From Allopontixanthobacter sp034376665 (GTDB lineage: Bacteria; Pseudomonadota; Alphaproteobacteria; Sphingomonadales; Sphingomonadaceae), in the NCBI RefSeq assembly GCF_034376665.1, contig NZ_JAXMJI010000102.1:1-64000 (forward strand): a stretch of DNA of 64,000 nt, in the 5' to 3' direction. The notes under the pieces were generated by a model. The model searched no databases. It saw only the letters and a program-made list of their open reading frames with translations, and was not told where the DNA came from. Shown here piece after piece: positions 17,477-26,639 of this stretch. Position 1 is the first letter of the stretch; every line of letters begins with the position of its first letter. The position numbers and the translations under genes were made by a program.

Positions 17477-19219
17477 GTGATCCCTTACACCGCCGCCACC
17501 CAGGACCAGCTGCTCGCCATCAGGATTTGCGGCGGGATCGAGGAGCTTGCCGCATCGGATAGGTTTGCCGCGGCGGAGCCGGACATGGTCGAAGCGATCG
17601 TCGAGGGCATCGGAGCGTTTGCGGCAGGTGAATGGGCTCCGCTCAACCGGATTGGCGATACCGAAGGCGCGCAGCTGCAGAACGGGGTCGTACACCTGCC
17701 GGATGGGTTTGCGGAGGCTTACGAAGCCTATGTCGAACAGGGCTGGAACGCGATTTCCGCGGCGCCGGAATTCGGCGGGCAGGGCTTGCCGAGCGTGCTG
17801 GGCTGCAACGTGCTGGAAAACCTCGGCACCGCCAATTTCGCCTTCAACCTGCTGCCGATGCTGTCGATCGGCGCGGTCGAAGCGCTGGAGCATCACGGCA
17901 GCGCGGCCCAGAAGGCGCTTTATCTGCCAAGGCTGGTGAGCGGGGAATGGTCGGGCACGATGAATTTGACTGAACCGCAGGCAGGCAGCGATGTCGGGGC
18001 CCTGCGCACCACCGCCATTCCGATCGAGGACGGGGAGCACGCCGGAAAATACCGCATCACCGGGCAGAAGATCTACATCACCTGGGGCGAACACGAACTG
18101 GCGAAGAACATCATCCATCTGGTGCTGGCCCGGACCCCGGGCGCGCCCGAAGGATCGCGCGGCATTTCCCTGTTTGTCGTACCGAAATATCTGGTCAATG
18201 CCGACGGGTCGCTCGGGCAAAGGAACGATCTTCGCTGCGTCAGTCTGGAGCACAAGCTGGGCATCAACGCCTCGCCCACCTGCGTCATGTCCTATGGCGA
18301 CAATGGCGAATGTGTCGGGGAGCTGGTCGGGGCGGAGAACCGGGGGCTGGCGGCGATGTTCACGATGATGAATTCGGCGCGCATCAACGTCGGCAGCCAG
18401 GGCGTGCAGATTGCCGAACGCGCCCTGCAGCAGGCCGTCCACTATGCCGCCGACCGGGTGCAATCCGCGCGCGCCGGTTCGCCGGACCGCACTGCGGTAG
18501 CGATTATCGAACACCCGGACGTGCGCCGGATGCTGATGCGGATGAAGGCGCTCACCGAAGGGATGCGGGCGCTGCTTTATTATACGGCCGGACAGGTCGA
18601 CCGGGGCACGCTGGGGCACGAAGCCGCCGCGCTGCGGGCCGAAGTGCTGGTCCCGCTGATCAAGGCCTGGGGCACCGACACCGGGGTCGAAGTCGCCAGT
18701 ATCGGTGTGCAGGTGCATGGAGGGATGGGTTTCGTCGAGGAGACCGGCGCGGCCCAACATTATCGCGACGCCCGGATCGCGCCTATCTACGAAGGCACCA
18801 ACGGCATCCAGGCGGCCGATCTGGTGACGCGGAAACTCGGCTTCGAGAACGGCGACGTGTTCGCCTCGCTAATGGCGGACATCGCGCGCGATTCAGCGGA
18901 CGAGCCCGCGCTGTTCGCCTTGGCGAGCGACTGCGCCGCCATCGGCGTCTGGATGCGCGAGGAGGCCAGCCTCGATGACCGGCTCGCCGGCAGCGTGCCG
19001 TTCTGCGAAATGTGCGCGGTCGCAGTTGCCGGGTGGCAAATGCTCCGCCAGAAACGCGCGGTCGAAGCGGGTGCGGCGGCGCCGCTTGCTGCAATCAAAC
19101 CGGCTACGGCGCGCTTCTTCCTCGACCACATCGTGCCGGAAGCCGCCGGGCTGAAAGCCTCGGCTGTCGCGGGCGCGAGCGGGCTTTACGAACTCAGCGC
19201 CGCGCAGCTCGTCGGATAG
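17477..19219 (+). CDS. Acyl-CoA dehydrogenase
   Basis: A 580-residue flavoprotein of the acyl-CoA dehydrogenase family, in the long subclass with an extra C-terminal domain (DmdC-like). Motifs are MNLTEPQAGSDVGALRTTA (FAD/substrate loop), GQKIYITWGEHEL, CVMSYGDNGECVG and the C-terminal ARIAPIYEGTNGIQAADLV, where the Glu of YEGTN is the usual catalytic base. Substrate cannot be assigned. The start is the GTG at 17477, preceded by AAGGA at 7 bp. An upstream in-frame ATG at 17384 overlaps the divergent sua5 start and encodes unrelated sequence. Confidence 0.92.
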   Translation: MIPYTAATQDQLLAIRICGGIEELAASDRFAAAEPDMVEAIVEGIGAFAAGEWAPLNRIGDTEGAQLQNGVVHLPDGFAEAYEAYVEQGWNAISAAPEFGGQGLPSVLGCNVLENLGTANFAFNLLPMLSIGAVEALEHHGSAAQKALYLPRLVSGEWSGTMNLTEPQAGSDVGALRTTAIPIEDGEHAGKYRITGQKIYITWGEHELAKNIIHLVLARTPGAPEGSRGISLFVVPKYLVNADGSLGQRNDLRCVSLEHKLGINASPTCVMSYGDNGECVGELVGAENRGLAAMFTMMNSARINVGSQGVQIAERALQQAVHYAADRVQSARAGSPDRTAVAIIEHPDVRRMLMRMKALTEGMRALLYYTAGQVDRGTLGHEAAALRAEVLVPLIKAWGTDTGVEVASIGVQVHGGMGFVEETGAAQHYRDARIAPIYEGTNGIQAADLVTRKLGFENGDVFASLMADIARDSADEPALFALASDCAAIGVWMREEASLDDRLAGSVPFCEMCAVAVAGWQMLRQKRAVEAGAAAPLAAIKPATARFFLDHIVPEAAGLKASAVAGASGLYELSAAQLVG

Positions 19220-19240
19220 CACCGCAGCAACGGGCGCGGG

Positions 19241-20698
19241 CTATTCGGCAATCTGTTCGCGCGCGTAATCCTCGATGAAGCGGGCCCGCGGGTCACCCTG
19301 CAGCTGGCGCTGCGGGGGAAGCGACCGGCGAACCGGCTGTACGATTGCCGCCCGCGGCTCTGCTCCCGGCGCGGTGACCCGCCAGATGATCCCTGCCGTA
19401 TCGTCGCTGACCAGCAGTGACCCATCGCCCGCAAAATCGACCCATGTAGGCCGCCCCTTGGTCGTGCCGTTGTCGTTGAGAAATCCGGTCAGTACCGGGA
19501 CCGGCTTGCCCAGCGGATTGCCCCGATCGTCGAACGCGACATAGACCACGTCATATCCGGAGGCGGGCTTGCGATTCCACGAACCGTGGCGCGCAATGAA
19601 CGCACCGTTGCCGAATTTCTCGCCCATGGTGCTGCCTTCCTCGCTGAAGACCAGGCCCAGCGCGGCGACATGCGGCCCCAGAGCGAATTCGGGATAGCGG
19701 GCATATTCGGTGGTAAAGGCGGGCATCGGTGCCTCGACGCGCAGATCGATCGTGTCCTTGTAATAGACCCAGGGCCAGCCGTAATTCGCGCCCACCGGCA
19801 CATTGGTCAAATAATCGGGCACGAGATCCGAGCCGAGCATGTCGCGTTCGTTGACCGTGGTCCATAATTCGCCGCTCCACGGGCTGAAATCGAGGCCGTT
19901 GGGATTGCGCAGACCGGTCGCGAACAGACGCTGGCGCCCTGCCTCCAGATCATATTCCCAGATCGCCGCCCGGCCTTTTTCCACGTCCATGCCGTTCTCG
20001 CCGATGTTCGAAGCGGAACCGACGGCGACAAAGATCTTCTCTCCATCAGGGCTGAGAGCGATGTTGCGCATCCAGTGGTTTCCCGCTGGCGGCAGATCCA
20101 TCAGCTTTTCAGGATCGCCCGTGGTGGTGGCAGCGCCCAGCTCGTAATCATAGGCCAGCAGCTCGTCGTGGTTCGCGATATACAGCCGGTTATCGCGCCA
20201 TGCGATGCCGGAGGGCGAGTCGAGATCGTCAAGCACTGTCAGCCGCTGGTCGGAACGGCCGTCACCATCCTGGTCGCGCAGCAGGACGAGTTCGTTGGCC
20301 GATTCGCCCTTGGCTCCGGCGCGCGTCATGAGCAGGTCCTCGATCCATGCCGTAATCCCGCCGCCGTCGCCAGAGGCAGGCGCGCGGGTCAGCGTCACCA
20401 GAACATCGCCATTGGGCAGTGTGTGAATGACCCGGGGATGATCGAGTCCCTCGGCAAAACGGTTCACCACCAGCCCGTCCGCGGCGTCAGGAGCCTCTCC
20501 GGCGGGCCAGCCGACCGGTTCGGCGATGTTGATCGTCGGGATCGTTTCCGCCTTGGGTTCTTCCAGGGTCGGCCCTTCCCCCGACACCTCGTCCACCGAA
20601 AGGCCCGCCCAGTCGCCGCGGGACAGCCACCAGAAGACCAGCAGGATCAGGACTATCAGACCGATGATCCAGGCGAATATCTTGCGTTTTGTGCTCAT
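19241..20698 (-). CDS. PQQ-type sugar dehydrogenase (sorbosone dehydrogenase family)
   Basis: A 485-residue six-bladed beta-propeller oxidoreductase anchored to or exported across the inner membrane by an N-terminal hydrophobic segment (IFAWIIGLIVLILLVFWWL). Family signatures include NRFAEGLDHPRVIHTLPNGDVLVT, LRDQDGDGRSDQRL, GLRNPNGLDFSPWSGELWTTVNERD, GANYGWPWVYY and the C-terminal TWVDFAGDGSLLVSDDTAGIIWRV. It probably binds PQQ and oxidises a sugar or alcohol, though many homologues are untested. The ATG at 20698 is preceded by GGGGAAG; an in-frame ATG 24 codons upstream is less likely. Confidence 0.87.
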   Translation of the reverse strand: MSTKRKIFAWIIGLIVLILLVFWWLSRGDWAGLSVDEVSGEGPTLEEPKAETIPTINIAEPVGWPAGEAPDAADGLVVNRFAEGLDHPRVIHTLPNGDVLVTLTRAPASGDGGGITAWIEDLLMTRAGAKGESANELVLLRDQDGDGRSDQRLTVLDDLDSPSGIAWRDNRLYIANHDELLAYDYELGAATTTGDPEKLMDLPPAGNHWMRNIALSPDGEKIFVAVGSASNIGENGMDVEKGRAAIWEYDLEAGRQRLFATGLRNPNGLDFSPWSGELWTTVNERDMLGSDLVPDYLTNVPVGANYGWPWVYYKDTIDLRVEAPMPAFTTEYARYPEFALGPHVAALGLVFSEEGSTMGEKFGNGAFIARHGSWNRKPASGYDVVYVAFDDRGNPLGKPVPVLTGFLNDNGTTKGRPTWVDFAGDGSLLVSDDTAGIIWRVTAPGAEPRAAIVQPVRRSLPPQRQLQGDPRARFIEDYAREQIAE

Positions 20699-20800
20699 GG
20701 CTTCCCCGATAAGACAGGCGGCGGCCCGCGGCAATGGGGTGGTAGCGTATGCCCCTTCGCGGCCTTGCATCTGGGCGCAGCGGGCCTATTGGATTGCGCC

Positions 20801-21283
20801 ATGTTCGATTTTACCCCCGATGCGGATCTGCCCAAGCCCGAACTCTATCGCCAGCTGGTCGATGCCTGCGACGCGATCACCGGCGGCGAGCCCGACGCGG
20901 TGGCGAACATGGCCAATGTTGCCGCGCTGATGGCGGAGTTTCTGCCGGCGCTGAACTGGGCGGGGTTCTACCGTCTGGTCGGCGGCGAACTGGTTCTCGG
21001 CCCCTTCGTTGGCCGCCCCGCCTGTATCCGTATTCCGCTGGGCCAGGGCGTCTGCGGAACCGCGGCGGGCGACGCGCAGACCCAACTGGTCGAGGACGTG
21101 CACGCCTTTCCCGGGCATATCGCCTGCGACGCGGTCAGCCGGTCCGAACTGGTGGTTCCCGTGATCCGCGGGGGCCAGGTGGTGGCAGTGATCGACCTCG
21201 ACAGCCCCGACCTCGCCCGGTTCGACGCGCAGGATGCGGCCGGTATCGAACGGCTCGCGGATTTGCTCGCCGACCGTATCTGA
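20801..21283 (+). CDS. msrC: Free methionine-(R)-sulfoxide reductase (GAF domain)
   Basis: A 160-residue GAF-domain protein. The segments CIRIPLGQGVCGTAA and DVHAFPGHIACDAVSRSELVVPV hold the three conserved cysteines of fRMsr, which reduces free methionine-(R)-sulfoxide using thioredoxin. NWAGFYRL and VAVIDLDSPDLARFD complete the family pattern. The ATG at 20801 lies about 100 bp from the divergent sugar dehydrogenase. Length is normal for the family. Confidence 0.92.
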   Translation: MFDFTPDADLPKPELYRQLVDACDAITGGEPDAVANMANVAALMAEFLPALNWAGFYRLVGGELVLGPFVGRPACIRIPLGQGVCGTAAGDAQTQLVEDVHAFPGHIACDAVSRSELVVPVIRGGQVVAVIDLDSPDLARFDAQDAAGIERLADLLADRI

Positions 21284-21407
21284 TCGCGCCGGGAGCTAAT
21301 GGTCCGATTCGGGACATGGGGCATGAAGACGTCGTTCTCGGCGCAAACTGCTGCTAGAATTCCGGTAATGTCCGGGAATCGCCCCGCAGGCAGTAAGGGG
21401 AACAGCG

Positions 21408-22031
21408 ATGCGAACCCGCAAAATGATTGTGCGCCCGGTTGCCCGGGTTGCTTTATTATCTGCCGCGTTGGCCGCCGCAGGACCCGCATGGGCCGAGACC
21501 GGCGATCCGGAAATTATCTACGAGGAAGAGGCGGTGATACAGCCACTGCCAGGATCCGCGCCCGTCTCGATCGAGCGGGAAGCGGAGCCGGAATTCGAAG
21601 AGCTGGAGCGCCGCGTCGAATACAGGCGCGAACATGCCCTTGCACCGATGCATCACGCGGTCGGCCACCCACCTCTGGAATATCGCGGCGACCCGCTGGG
21701 CGTGCCGGTCTATTTCGCTTACCCCGGGCATGCGGGCGGTTGGCCGGGCGAAACGTCCGATTGCCGCGAAGAGCGCGACGGGTGCGAAGCCTATCTGCCG
21801 CAGCACGCAGCGCCGTGGCGGCACATGGGCTGCTGCTACGGTCCGGTCATGCTCGTGCCGATCATGATCCCGGTCGAACAGCGGGCGGTGGTCCGGGAGT
21901 ATGTGACCGAGGAATGGATCGAGGAAGAGGTGATAGTCGGAAAGTCAGTGTCTGGCACCGCGGCTGCCCCAAAGCGGGGAAAGATCCCTCCGGTAAAGCC
22001 CAGACGAGACAGAACCACCCACGGGCGTTAG
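21408..22031 (+). CDS. Secreted protein of unknown function
   Basis: A 207-residue protein with a Sec signal peptide (VARVALLSAALAAAGPAWAE, cleavage after AWA near residue 29). The mature part is very acidic at first (IIYEEEAVIQPLPG, EREAEPEFEELERR), then His/Tyr/Pro-rich with four cysteines (DCREERDGCEAY, GCCYGP), an EQRAVVREYVTEEWIEEE segment, and a basic tail. No family was recognised. A ribosome-binding-like AAGGGGA precedes the ATG by about 6 bp. It converges on the fimbrial usher gene with only 31 bp between stops. Confidence 0.68.
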   Translation: MRTRKMIVRPVARVALLSAALAAAGPAWAETGDPEIIYEEEAVIQPLPGSAPVSIEREAEPEFEELERRVEYRREHALAPMHHAVGHPPLEYRGDPLGVPVYFAYPGHAGGWPGETSDCREERDGCEAYLPQHAAPWRHMGCCYGPVMLVPIMIPVEQRAVVREYVTEEWIEEEVIVGKSVSGTAAAPKRGKIPPVKPRRDRTTHGR

Positions 22032-22062
22032 AACCCGCCTGAGCGGCCCTCGATAGTCACCG

Positions 22063-24843
22063 TCAGGGAGTGGTTCCGCCCATTCCGCCACTCGATCCGG
22101 TACCCGGGCCAGCGATCGGCGCTGCTGCGGCTATCGTCACCGCCGCATTACCGTCCGAATTCTGCGCGACGGTGGATTTCCCGTAAACCAGACGGACGAT
22201 GCCCATCCGGGCTATGTCCTTGCCCCGGGCCAATTCGACAGGGACATCGATCCCGGCGGGTATCGGCAGGGCACGAGCAGACTCGACGGCCACGCGCAGC
22301 CGGTATTTACCGTAAGGAACACGCTCGAACAGGAAGAAGCCGTCGTATTCGCTCATGGTCGCCGCCACCACAGCGCCGCGGGCGTTCAGCAGCTCGAGCA
22401 CGACTCCTGCCAAATCGGTGCCCGAGGGCGTCTGGAGCGTACCTTCGACTTCGCCGGAAGGAGCTACCGGCAATTCGATGATTGCCGCGACCCCCGGCCG
22501 GGGCACCACGACGATACCCTTGGTGGCCGGAGCAAGAAAGGGATCGCCGAGCGAGGATTCGTCCACTCCGACCAGGATCGGAATGTAGGGTCGCAGCCCG
22601 TCCACGATCGTCCGCCCGGTCTCGTCGGTGATCGCATCGGTCGTGCGCAGGCCCGCTTCCACATAGACGTCCTTGAGCAGGTCTTCGCCGGGACCGCGGC
22701 GTCCGTCGCCATCCTCGTCGCGGAAGACGGTGACGGCGGCCTGGCCGCTGCGGGCAAGTTTCTTCTCCGAGAAGCGGATACCGCCGTTTACCGGGTCCGG
22801 TCCGAAGCTGAAGGACAATGCGAGATTGGCACCAACCGAACCGCTGGTCGAATAATTGGCGTTGGTTCGCAGGGCGAATCGATCGAACCGGTGCGTGTAG
22901 CCCAGTCCAAAAGTGGTATCGCGCCGGGTGCCTTCATATTCGACTTCGGCAGTGATGTCGCGCCGATCGTCGATCGACTTGTCGGCTGAAATTCGTATTG
23001 TTTCCAATTGGTTATTCTTGCCTGACAGATCGAAACTGGCCGCGCCGCGCAGGCGCAGCCCGAATTGCCGCGTGTTCGCCAGCAGGCGCAGGCGCGTGGT
23101 GGAGCTGTTCGCGCCGGGCGTACGGTCCTCGATCCGCTCGTGCTGGAGCTGCGCCGTCAGCGCAATGCCCCTCAGCCCGACCGCCGTCTGCAGAGACGCT
23201 TTGGTAACCTTCGAACCGTCGCGCAGTACGGAGCGGTCGATTACGCCCTGGACAGGCAGAATGAATTTGCCGAGGCGCAGCGAGGTGTCGAAATTGAACC
23301 CATAGCGGTGCTCCAGGCCCTCACTGACGAATTCGCTCGCGAAATCGCCCTCGACCCATGTGACATTGGCGCCGAGGTTGAAGGTCCCGAGCCGGCCCAG
23401 CGCGCTGGTCTGCAGCACAGCGCCCGCGCCCAGCTGATGCGCCGCCGCCAGCTCCAACTGCATGGAGCCGAGCGTACGGTATAGGCTACCCTCGAGATAA
23501 TTTCGCCGCCTTGTGTTGACCACCAGGCTTTGCAGGCCAAGCGCGGCGCTGGTCCGTTTGTCCAGCCCGCGCTCCACCCCGACCCCGCCCCGCCAGGCAT
23601 GGACCGTACCCACATTGGTCTTGCGCAGGTCGATCAGGTCCCGGTCATCCTGGAGGATGCCGGCCCAGTAAAAGGTCTTGCCCGGTTCGACATTGTTCAC
23701 GCCCACGGGCTGTGCGAACCGCTCCCTGCGGACCTGGCCTTGGGGCCCGTAGAGTACGACCTCGAGGTCGTTCTGGCCGTAGAAGAGATCGACATCGAGA
23801 AATTCGTAGCGGCCGTCGTCGCTATCCGTCTGGGACGCGATCAGCTGACCGTTGCGATAAAGTTCGGCATCCCAGCCCGAGGGCATCGTTCCGCGAATTG
23901 TCGTGCTGGAGAAGCGTGACTGCCGGCCAAGCGGCTGATTGCTGATATAGGCACCCCGGCCCACGGCGCTCTGCGCGGTCAATTGACTGCTTTGCGTCTC
24001 GACGTCACCAACCGCGATCTGGGTTGCGGCCAGCGGGCCGAGCATTCCGCCCGCAGCATCGTTGCGAAACGCGCTGACCCGCAGCGAATTGGGCTTGAAC
24101 TGGTTGTCTGAACTGAGCCGCGCATCGACACTGGCACCGGCGACTTCGCCGGCCGCGTAAAACTCGAACCGGCCTGAGGTCTTCGAGGCGGCGGACGAAT
24201 CGTATCCCACCCGAACGACCGCATCGACCGAGGGTGTCCGCCACATCTTGTATTCGTTCCTGGCGTGCGGATAGGCGGACAGATCGAACGCTTCGCGCTT
24301 GGGCCGAAGTCGCGCGGCGCGACTTCGGCGCTCGATCGCTTCGATGAACGGCAATTTCGTGTCGCTTTCGAGCCGGATTGCCGAATTGAACAGGTCCGGC
24401 TTGAGGGTGACGCCAAACCACCGTGACAGCGCCTTGGTGTCAACACACCAGCCTTCGGGTGTGTCGAAAATATCTCCATTGACGGGTACCGAACCATTGT
24501 TCACGTTTTGTACCCTATTAGCGGCACGATCGAGTGTGAATGTCTGGTCCTCCGAGAACAACCAGCCAGTTGCGCGGCGCGACTTCTTGTCGAGCCGGAT
24601 GGGCAGGTCGAGTGCCTGAATGACGTCAGCGAGATCCAGGCACACGCCTCTATCCGTCTGATAACCGCGGATTTCGTTCGCCAGCTTGTAGGAGCCGACA
24701 TTCATTTGCAGCAGAAGGAGATCGTCTTCGCTGGGCTGCCAGGTCTGTTGGCTTGTCTGGGTCTGCGCATTCACCGGACCCGCAACGCCGAGCGCCGCCG
24801 CAACTGCGGCGGCGGCAAGGGCCCAGGGGTAATGCGGTGACAC
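22063..24843 (-). CDS. Fimbrial usher-like outer-membrane protein
   Basis: About 926 residues with a GTG start and a signal peptide ending near AGPVNAQ. An N-terminal domain (about 45-165) with two cysteines (RGVCLDL, EGWCVDT) resembles a copper-amine-oxidase-N-like fold, not the FimD N-domain. A long beta-strand region (about 200-720) has usher motifs YISNQPLGRQSRFSSTTIRGT, WDAELYRNGQLIASQTDS, GRYEFLDVDLFYGQNDLEVVLYGPQG and LGYTHRF. The C-terminal part has a DEDGDGRRGPGE calcium-loop-like element and carboxypeptidase-regulatory-like Ig domains. It is probably the outer-membrane assembly pore for the pilin two genes upstream. It starts 30 bp after the chaperone stop. Assignment rests on motifs and context. 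Confidence 0.82.
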   Translation of the reverse strand: MSPHYPWALAAAAVAAALGVAGPVNAQTQTSQQTWQPSEDDLLLLQMNVGSYKLANEIRGYQTDRGVCLDLADVIQALDLPIRLDKKSRRATGWLFSEDQTFTLDRAANRVQNVNNGSVPVNGDIFDTPEGWCVDTKALSRWFGVTLKPDLFNSAIRLESDTKLPFIEAIERRSRAARLRPKREAFDLSAYPHARNEYKMWRTPSVDAVVRVGYDSSAASKTSGRFEFYAAGEVAGASVDARLSSDNQFKPNSLRVSAFRNDAAGGMLGPLAATQIAVGDVETQSSQLTAQSAVGRGAYISNQPLGRQSRFSSTTIRGTMPSGWDAELYRNGQLIASQTDSDDGRYEFLDVDLFYGQNDLEVVLYGPQGQVRRERFAQPVGVNNVEPGKTFYWAGILQDDRDLIDLRKTNVGTVHAWRGGVGVERGLDKRTSAALGLQSLVVNTRRRNYLEGSLYRTLGSMQLELAAAHQLGAGAVLQTSALGRLGTFNLGANVTWVEGDFASEFVSEGLEHRYGFNFDTSLRLGKFILPVQGVIDRSVLRDGSKVTKASLQTAVGLRGIALTAQLQHERIEDRTPGANSSTTRLRLLANTRQFGLRLRGAASFDLSGKNNQLETIRISADKSIDDRRDITAEVEYEGTRRDTTFGLGYTHRFDRFALRTNANYSTSGSVGANLALSFSFGPDPVNGGIRFSEKKLARSGQAAVTVFRDEDGDGRRGPGEDLLKDVYVEAGLRTTDAITDETGRTIVDGLRPYIPILVGVDESSLGDPFLAPATKGIVVVPRPGVAAIIELPVAPSGEVEGTLQTPSGTDLAGVVLELLNARGAVVAATMSEYDGFFLFERVPYGKYRLRVAVESARALPIPAGIDVPVELARGKDIARMGIVRLVYGKSTVAQNSDGNAAVTIAAAAPIAGPGTGSSGGMGGTTP

Positions 24844-24873
24844 CGTAAGGACTTTCGGCCTGATCCGGCCTGC

Positions 24874-25722
24874 TCAGCCGAGAACCGTGTCGACCACGGC
24901 GATCACGGCCCCGCCCGCTTCGGGCATTTCGCGGTATTCGAAGCGCAACTGGCCCTTCATCGCCGCGGTCTGTTCCGGGGTAAGCTCGAACTGCATAATT
25001 CGTTCGGACACTTCGCTGTAGATAGCGATGCCGCGCGCAAGGAATATCGGATCGTCACTGCCGGGCCGGGTTACCCGCAGCTCTCCGTAAGTGGATTTGG
25101 CTCCGCTGCGGGTTATGGCGAGACGCAGTTCAGGCCCTCGCGGACCCTCGGCGACTTGCGGGTTGCTGATCGCCACCGTGGATTCCAACCGGCCGTGACG
25201 GATGATGACCGGAATGGTAACGCCGTACATCGGGATCAGCTTGATACTGATTCCCTGGCTTTCTTCGGGTGTTGCGGTGATCGGGCGCTGCTGCGGAATA
25301 GCGCGGAACGACATATGGACGCGGTATTCGCCGTCGGGCAGCTCCGCCCCCGGCCGCGCGGATATACGGACAGCCTGCGGCTGGCCCGGCGGCAGGGTAA
25401 TCCGGCGCGGAGCATAGCGAACCATCGACAGCGCGGCTTGTTCGAGCTCGTTGGCGGCTTCGGTTTCAACCTCGACCAATTGCCCGGTCGCTGTCATCCG
25501 GCGCAGTTCCAGCCCGATGCGGTAGGTCGCTTCTTCGGACCCGATATTGCTGAGAATGACTTCGGTGCCGCGGCGTCCGTCGAGGATGATCCGTGTCGGA
25601 GCCACCAGCAGATCGCCTTGCGCGGAGACCGGCGCGGCGGACAGGAGGCTGCCGAACGCGGCAATTGCGGCAACCGCCGAGCCGAGTGAACGGGAAACTT
25701 TGTTGGTTATATTCGGTGTCAT
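24874..25722 (-). CDS. Periplasmic fimbrial chaperone (PapD-like)
   Basis: A 282-residue exported protein with a signal peptide ending in SAAPVSAQ. The mature part has two immunoglobulin-like domains of the chaperone-usher family: DLLVAPTRIILDGRRGTEVILSN (A/B strands), SMVRYAPRRITLPPGQPQAVRISAR (the F-G region ending in the donor G1 strand) and DGEYRVHMSFRAIPQ. The sequence style is that of archaic or alternate pathway chaperones rather than PapD/FimC. It should cap DUF4402 pilin subunits in the periplasm and deliver them to the usher encoded next. Confidence 0.87.
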   Translation of the reverse strand: MTPNITNKVSRSLGSAVAAIAAFGSLLSAAPVSAQGDLLVAPTRIILDGRRGTEVILSNIGSEEATYRIGLELRRMTATGQLVEVETEAANELEQAALSMVRYAPRRITLPPGQPQAVRISARPGAELPDGEYRVHMSFRAIPQQRPITATPEESQGISIKLIPMYGVTIPVIIRHGRLESTVAISNPQVAEGPRGPELRLAITRSGAKSTYGELRVTRPGSDDPIFLARGIAIYSEVSERIMQFELTPEQTAAMKGQLRFEYREMPEAGGAVIAVVDTVLG

Positions 25723-25853
25723 ATTCGGTGTCGATCCCTGGAGGATATCGGCCGCGTTACACGGCGGCTCAGTACTTATCCTGAGGGAGTAGTCGAATAG
25801 GGTTAAGATCGGTTAAACATGAGAAGCGCCGGATATTCGAGATCCAAAACAGC

Positions 25854-25883
25854 GAGGGCCGCGTCCTTGCGGACACGGCCCTC
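25854..25883 (-). terminator. Strong hairpin between pilin and chaperone genes
   Basis: GAGGGCCGCGTCC-TTGC-GGACACGGCCCTC: a 13-bp stem with one mismatch and a 4-base loop, 58 bp after the pilin stop. On the minus strand it is followed only by GCTGTTTTGG, so termination would be partial. Such hairpins commonly keep the major pilin more abundant than its chaperone and usher. Confidence 0.6.
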
Positions 25884-25940
25884 CCAATTCATTACGCGCG
25901 GGGAATGCCGTCGTTCGGCATACCTGAAGCGTTTGTTATC

Positions 25941-26507
25941 TTACGTGTATTCGACGGATACCGTGAAGGTGCCTTGGTAAACGCCGGCAACTTCGGAGCC
26001 GTCGAACGCCAGGTCGCCGCCAACCAGGAAGCCTGCGGTACCTACGCCGTCAAGCGCGACCTGATAGAAATCGCCCAGAGGGTCGGCCACCAGGGCCGCA
26101 TCGGAATTGAGGTTGCTGAGCTCGAGTTCGTCAGCGGCGTCGCCAATGGTCCCGCCAGCGCGCAGCAGAGTGGCTGTCGGCGTATCGAACACGATAGTGA
26201 CGTTCTTCAGAGCGGTGCCTGTAGTGATGCTGAAGGCCGCCAGTTCGGTGGTTCCGCTGCACACGATGGCGGCAGCGGAGCAATCGAGAGTGCCGGTCGC
26301 GGCATCGAGCGATACGGTGCCCGCGCCGGTTATGACCATCGCACCGAAATCAAGCGAACTGCCGGTGTCGAGTTCCAAGGTAAGCGCGGTCAGGATTTCG
26401 GCAAATGCGTCAGCCTGAGCGCTATCCTGAGCGTGCGCGACAGTAGACATGCCGAGCGATGCGGCGACGACTGCGCTTGCAGCGCCGAAACGGAGAAACT
26501 TCTTCAT
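25941..26507 (-). CDS. DUF4402 fimbrial subunit (major pilin candidate)
   Basis: A 188-residue secreted protein: signal peptide MKKFLRFGAASAVVAASLGM ending at AHAQ, then a beta-rich domain of the DUF4402 family with one cysteine pair (LDCSAAAIVCSG). The C-terminus FTVSVEYT has the penultimate tyrosine typical of donor-strand-complemented pilins. The segment after the signal peptide (AFAEILTALTLELDTG) is a candidate donor strand. AAGGA lies 9 bp before the ATG. It is first in the leftward pilin-chaperone-usher locus and has its own leader with a hairpin and paired GGTTAAC elements upstream. Confidence 0.85.
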   Translation of the reverse strand: MKKFLRFGAASAVVAASLGMSTVAHAQDSAQADAFAEILTALTLELDTGSSLDFGAMVITGAGTVSLDAATGTLDCSAAAIVCSGTTELAAFSITTGTALKNVTIVFDTPTATLLRAGGTIGDAADELELSNLNSDAALVADPLGDFYQVALDGVGTAGFLVGGDLAFDGSEVAGVYQGTFTVSVEYT

Positions 26508-26525
26508 ATGATGTGGTCCTTATTG

Positions 26526-26555
26526 ATGGTCTTCGATCCCGTCGGGGAAGACCAT
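26526..26555 (-). repeat. Hairpin in the pilin mRNA leader
   Basis: ATGGTCTTC-N12-GAAGACCAT: perfect 9-bp arms, ending about 18 bp before the pilin ATG and just upstream of its ribosome binding site. It could stabilise the mRNA or limit translation; no function is shown. Confidence 0.45.
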
Positions 26556-26639
26556 TCCGGCTCCCCGCCGAATGAACGCCCCTGTCCATCCGAGAAGCCC
26601 TAAGTAGAACCACTGCGTTCAATCTTTGCTTCTGGTTAT

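Noticed and set aside
16823..18760. Very long open frame (645 codons) on the minus strand across sua5 and the acyl-CoA dehydrogenase gene
   Set aside because: It is antisense to two clear genes, Arg/Gly/His-rich, and without motifs; a by-product of high-GC codon use.
25803..25816. TTAA-GATCGG-TTAA as a second CtrA site near the fimbria locus
   Set aside because: Spacing is 6 rather than 7 bases and it lies between pilin and chaperone rather than at a promoter.
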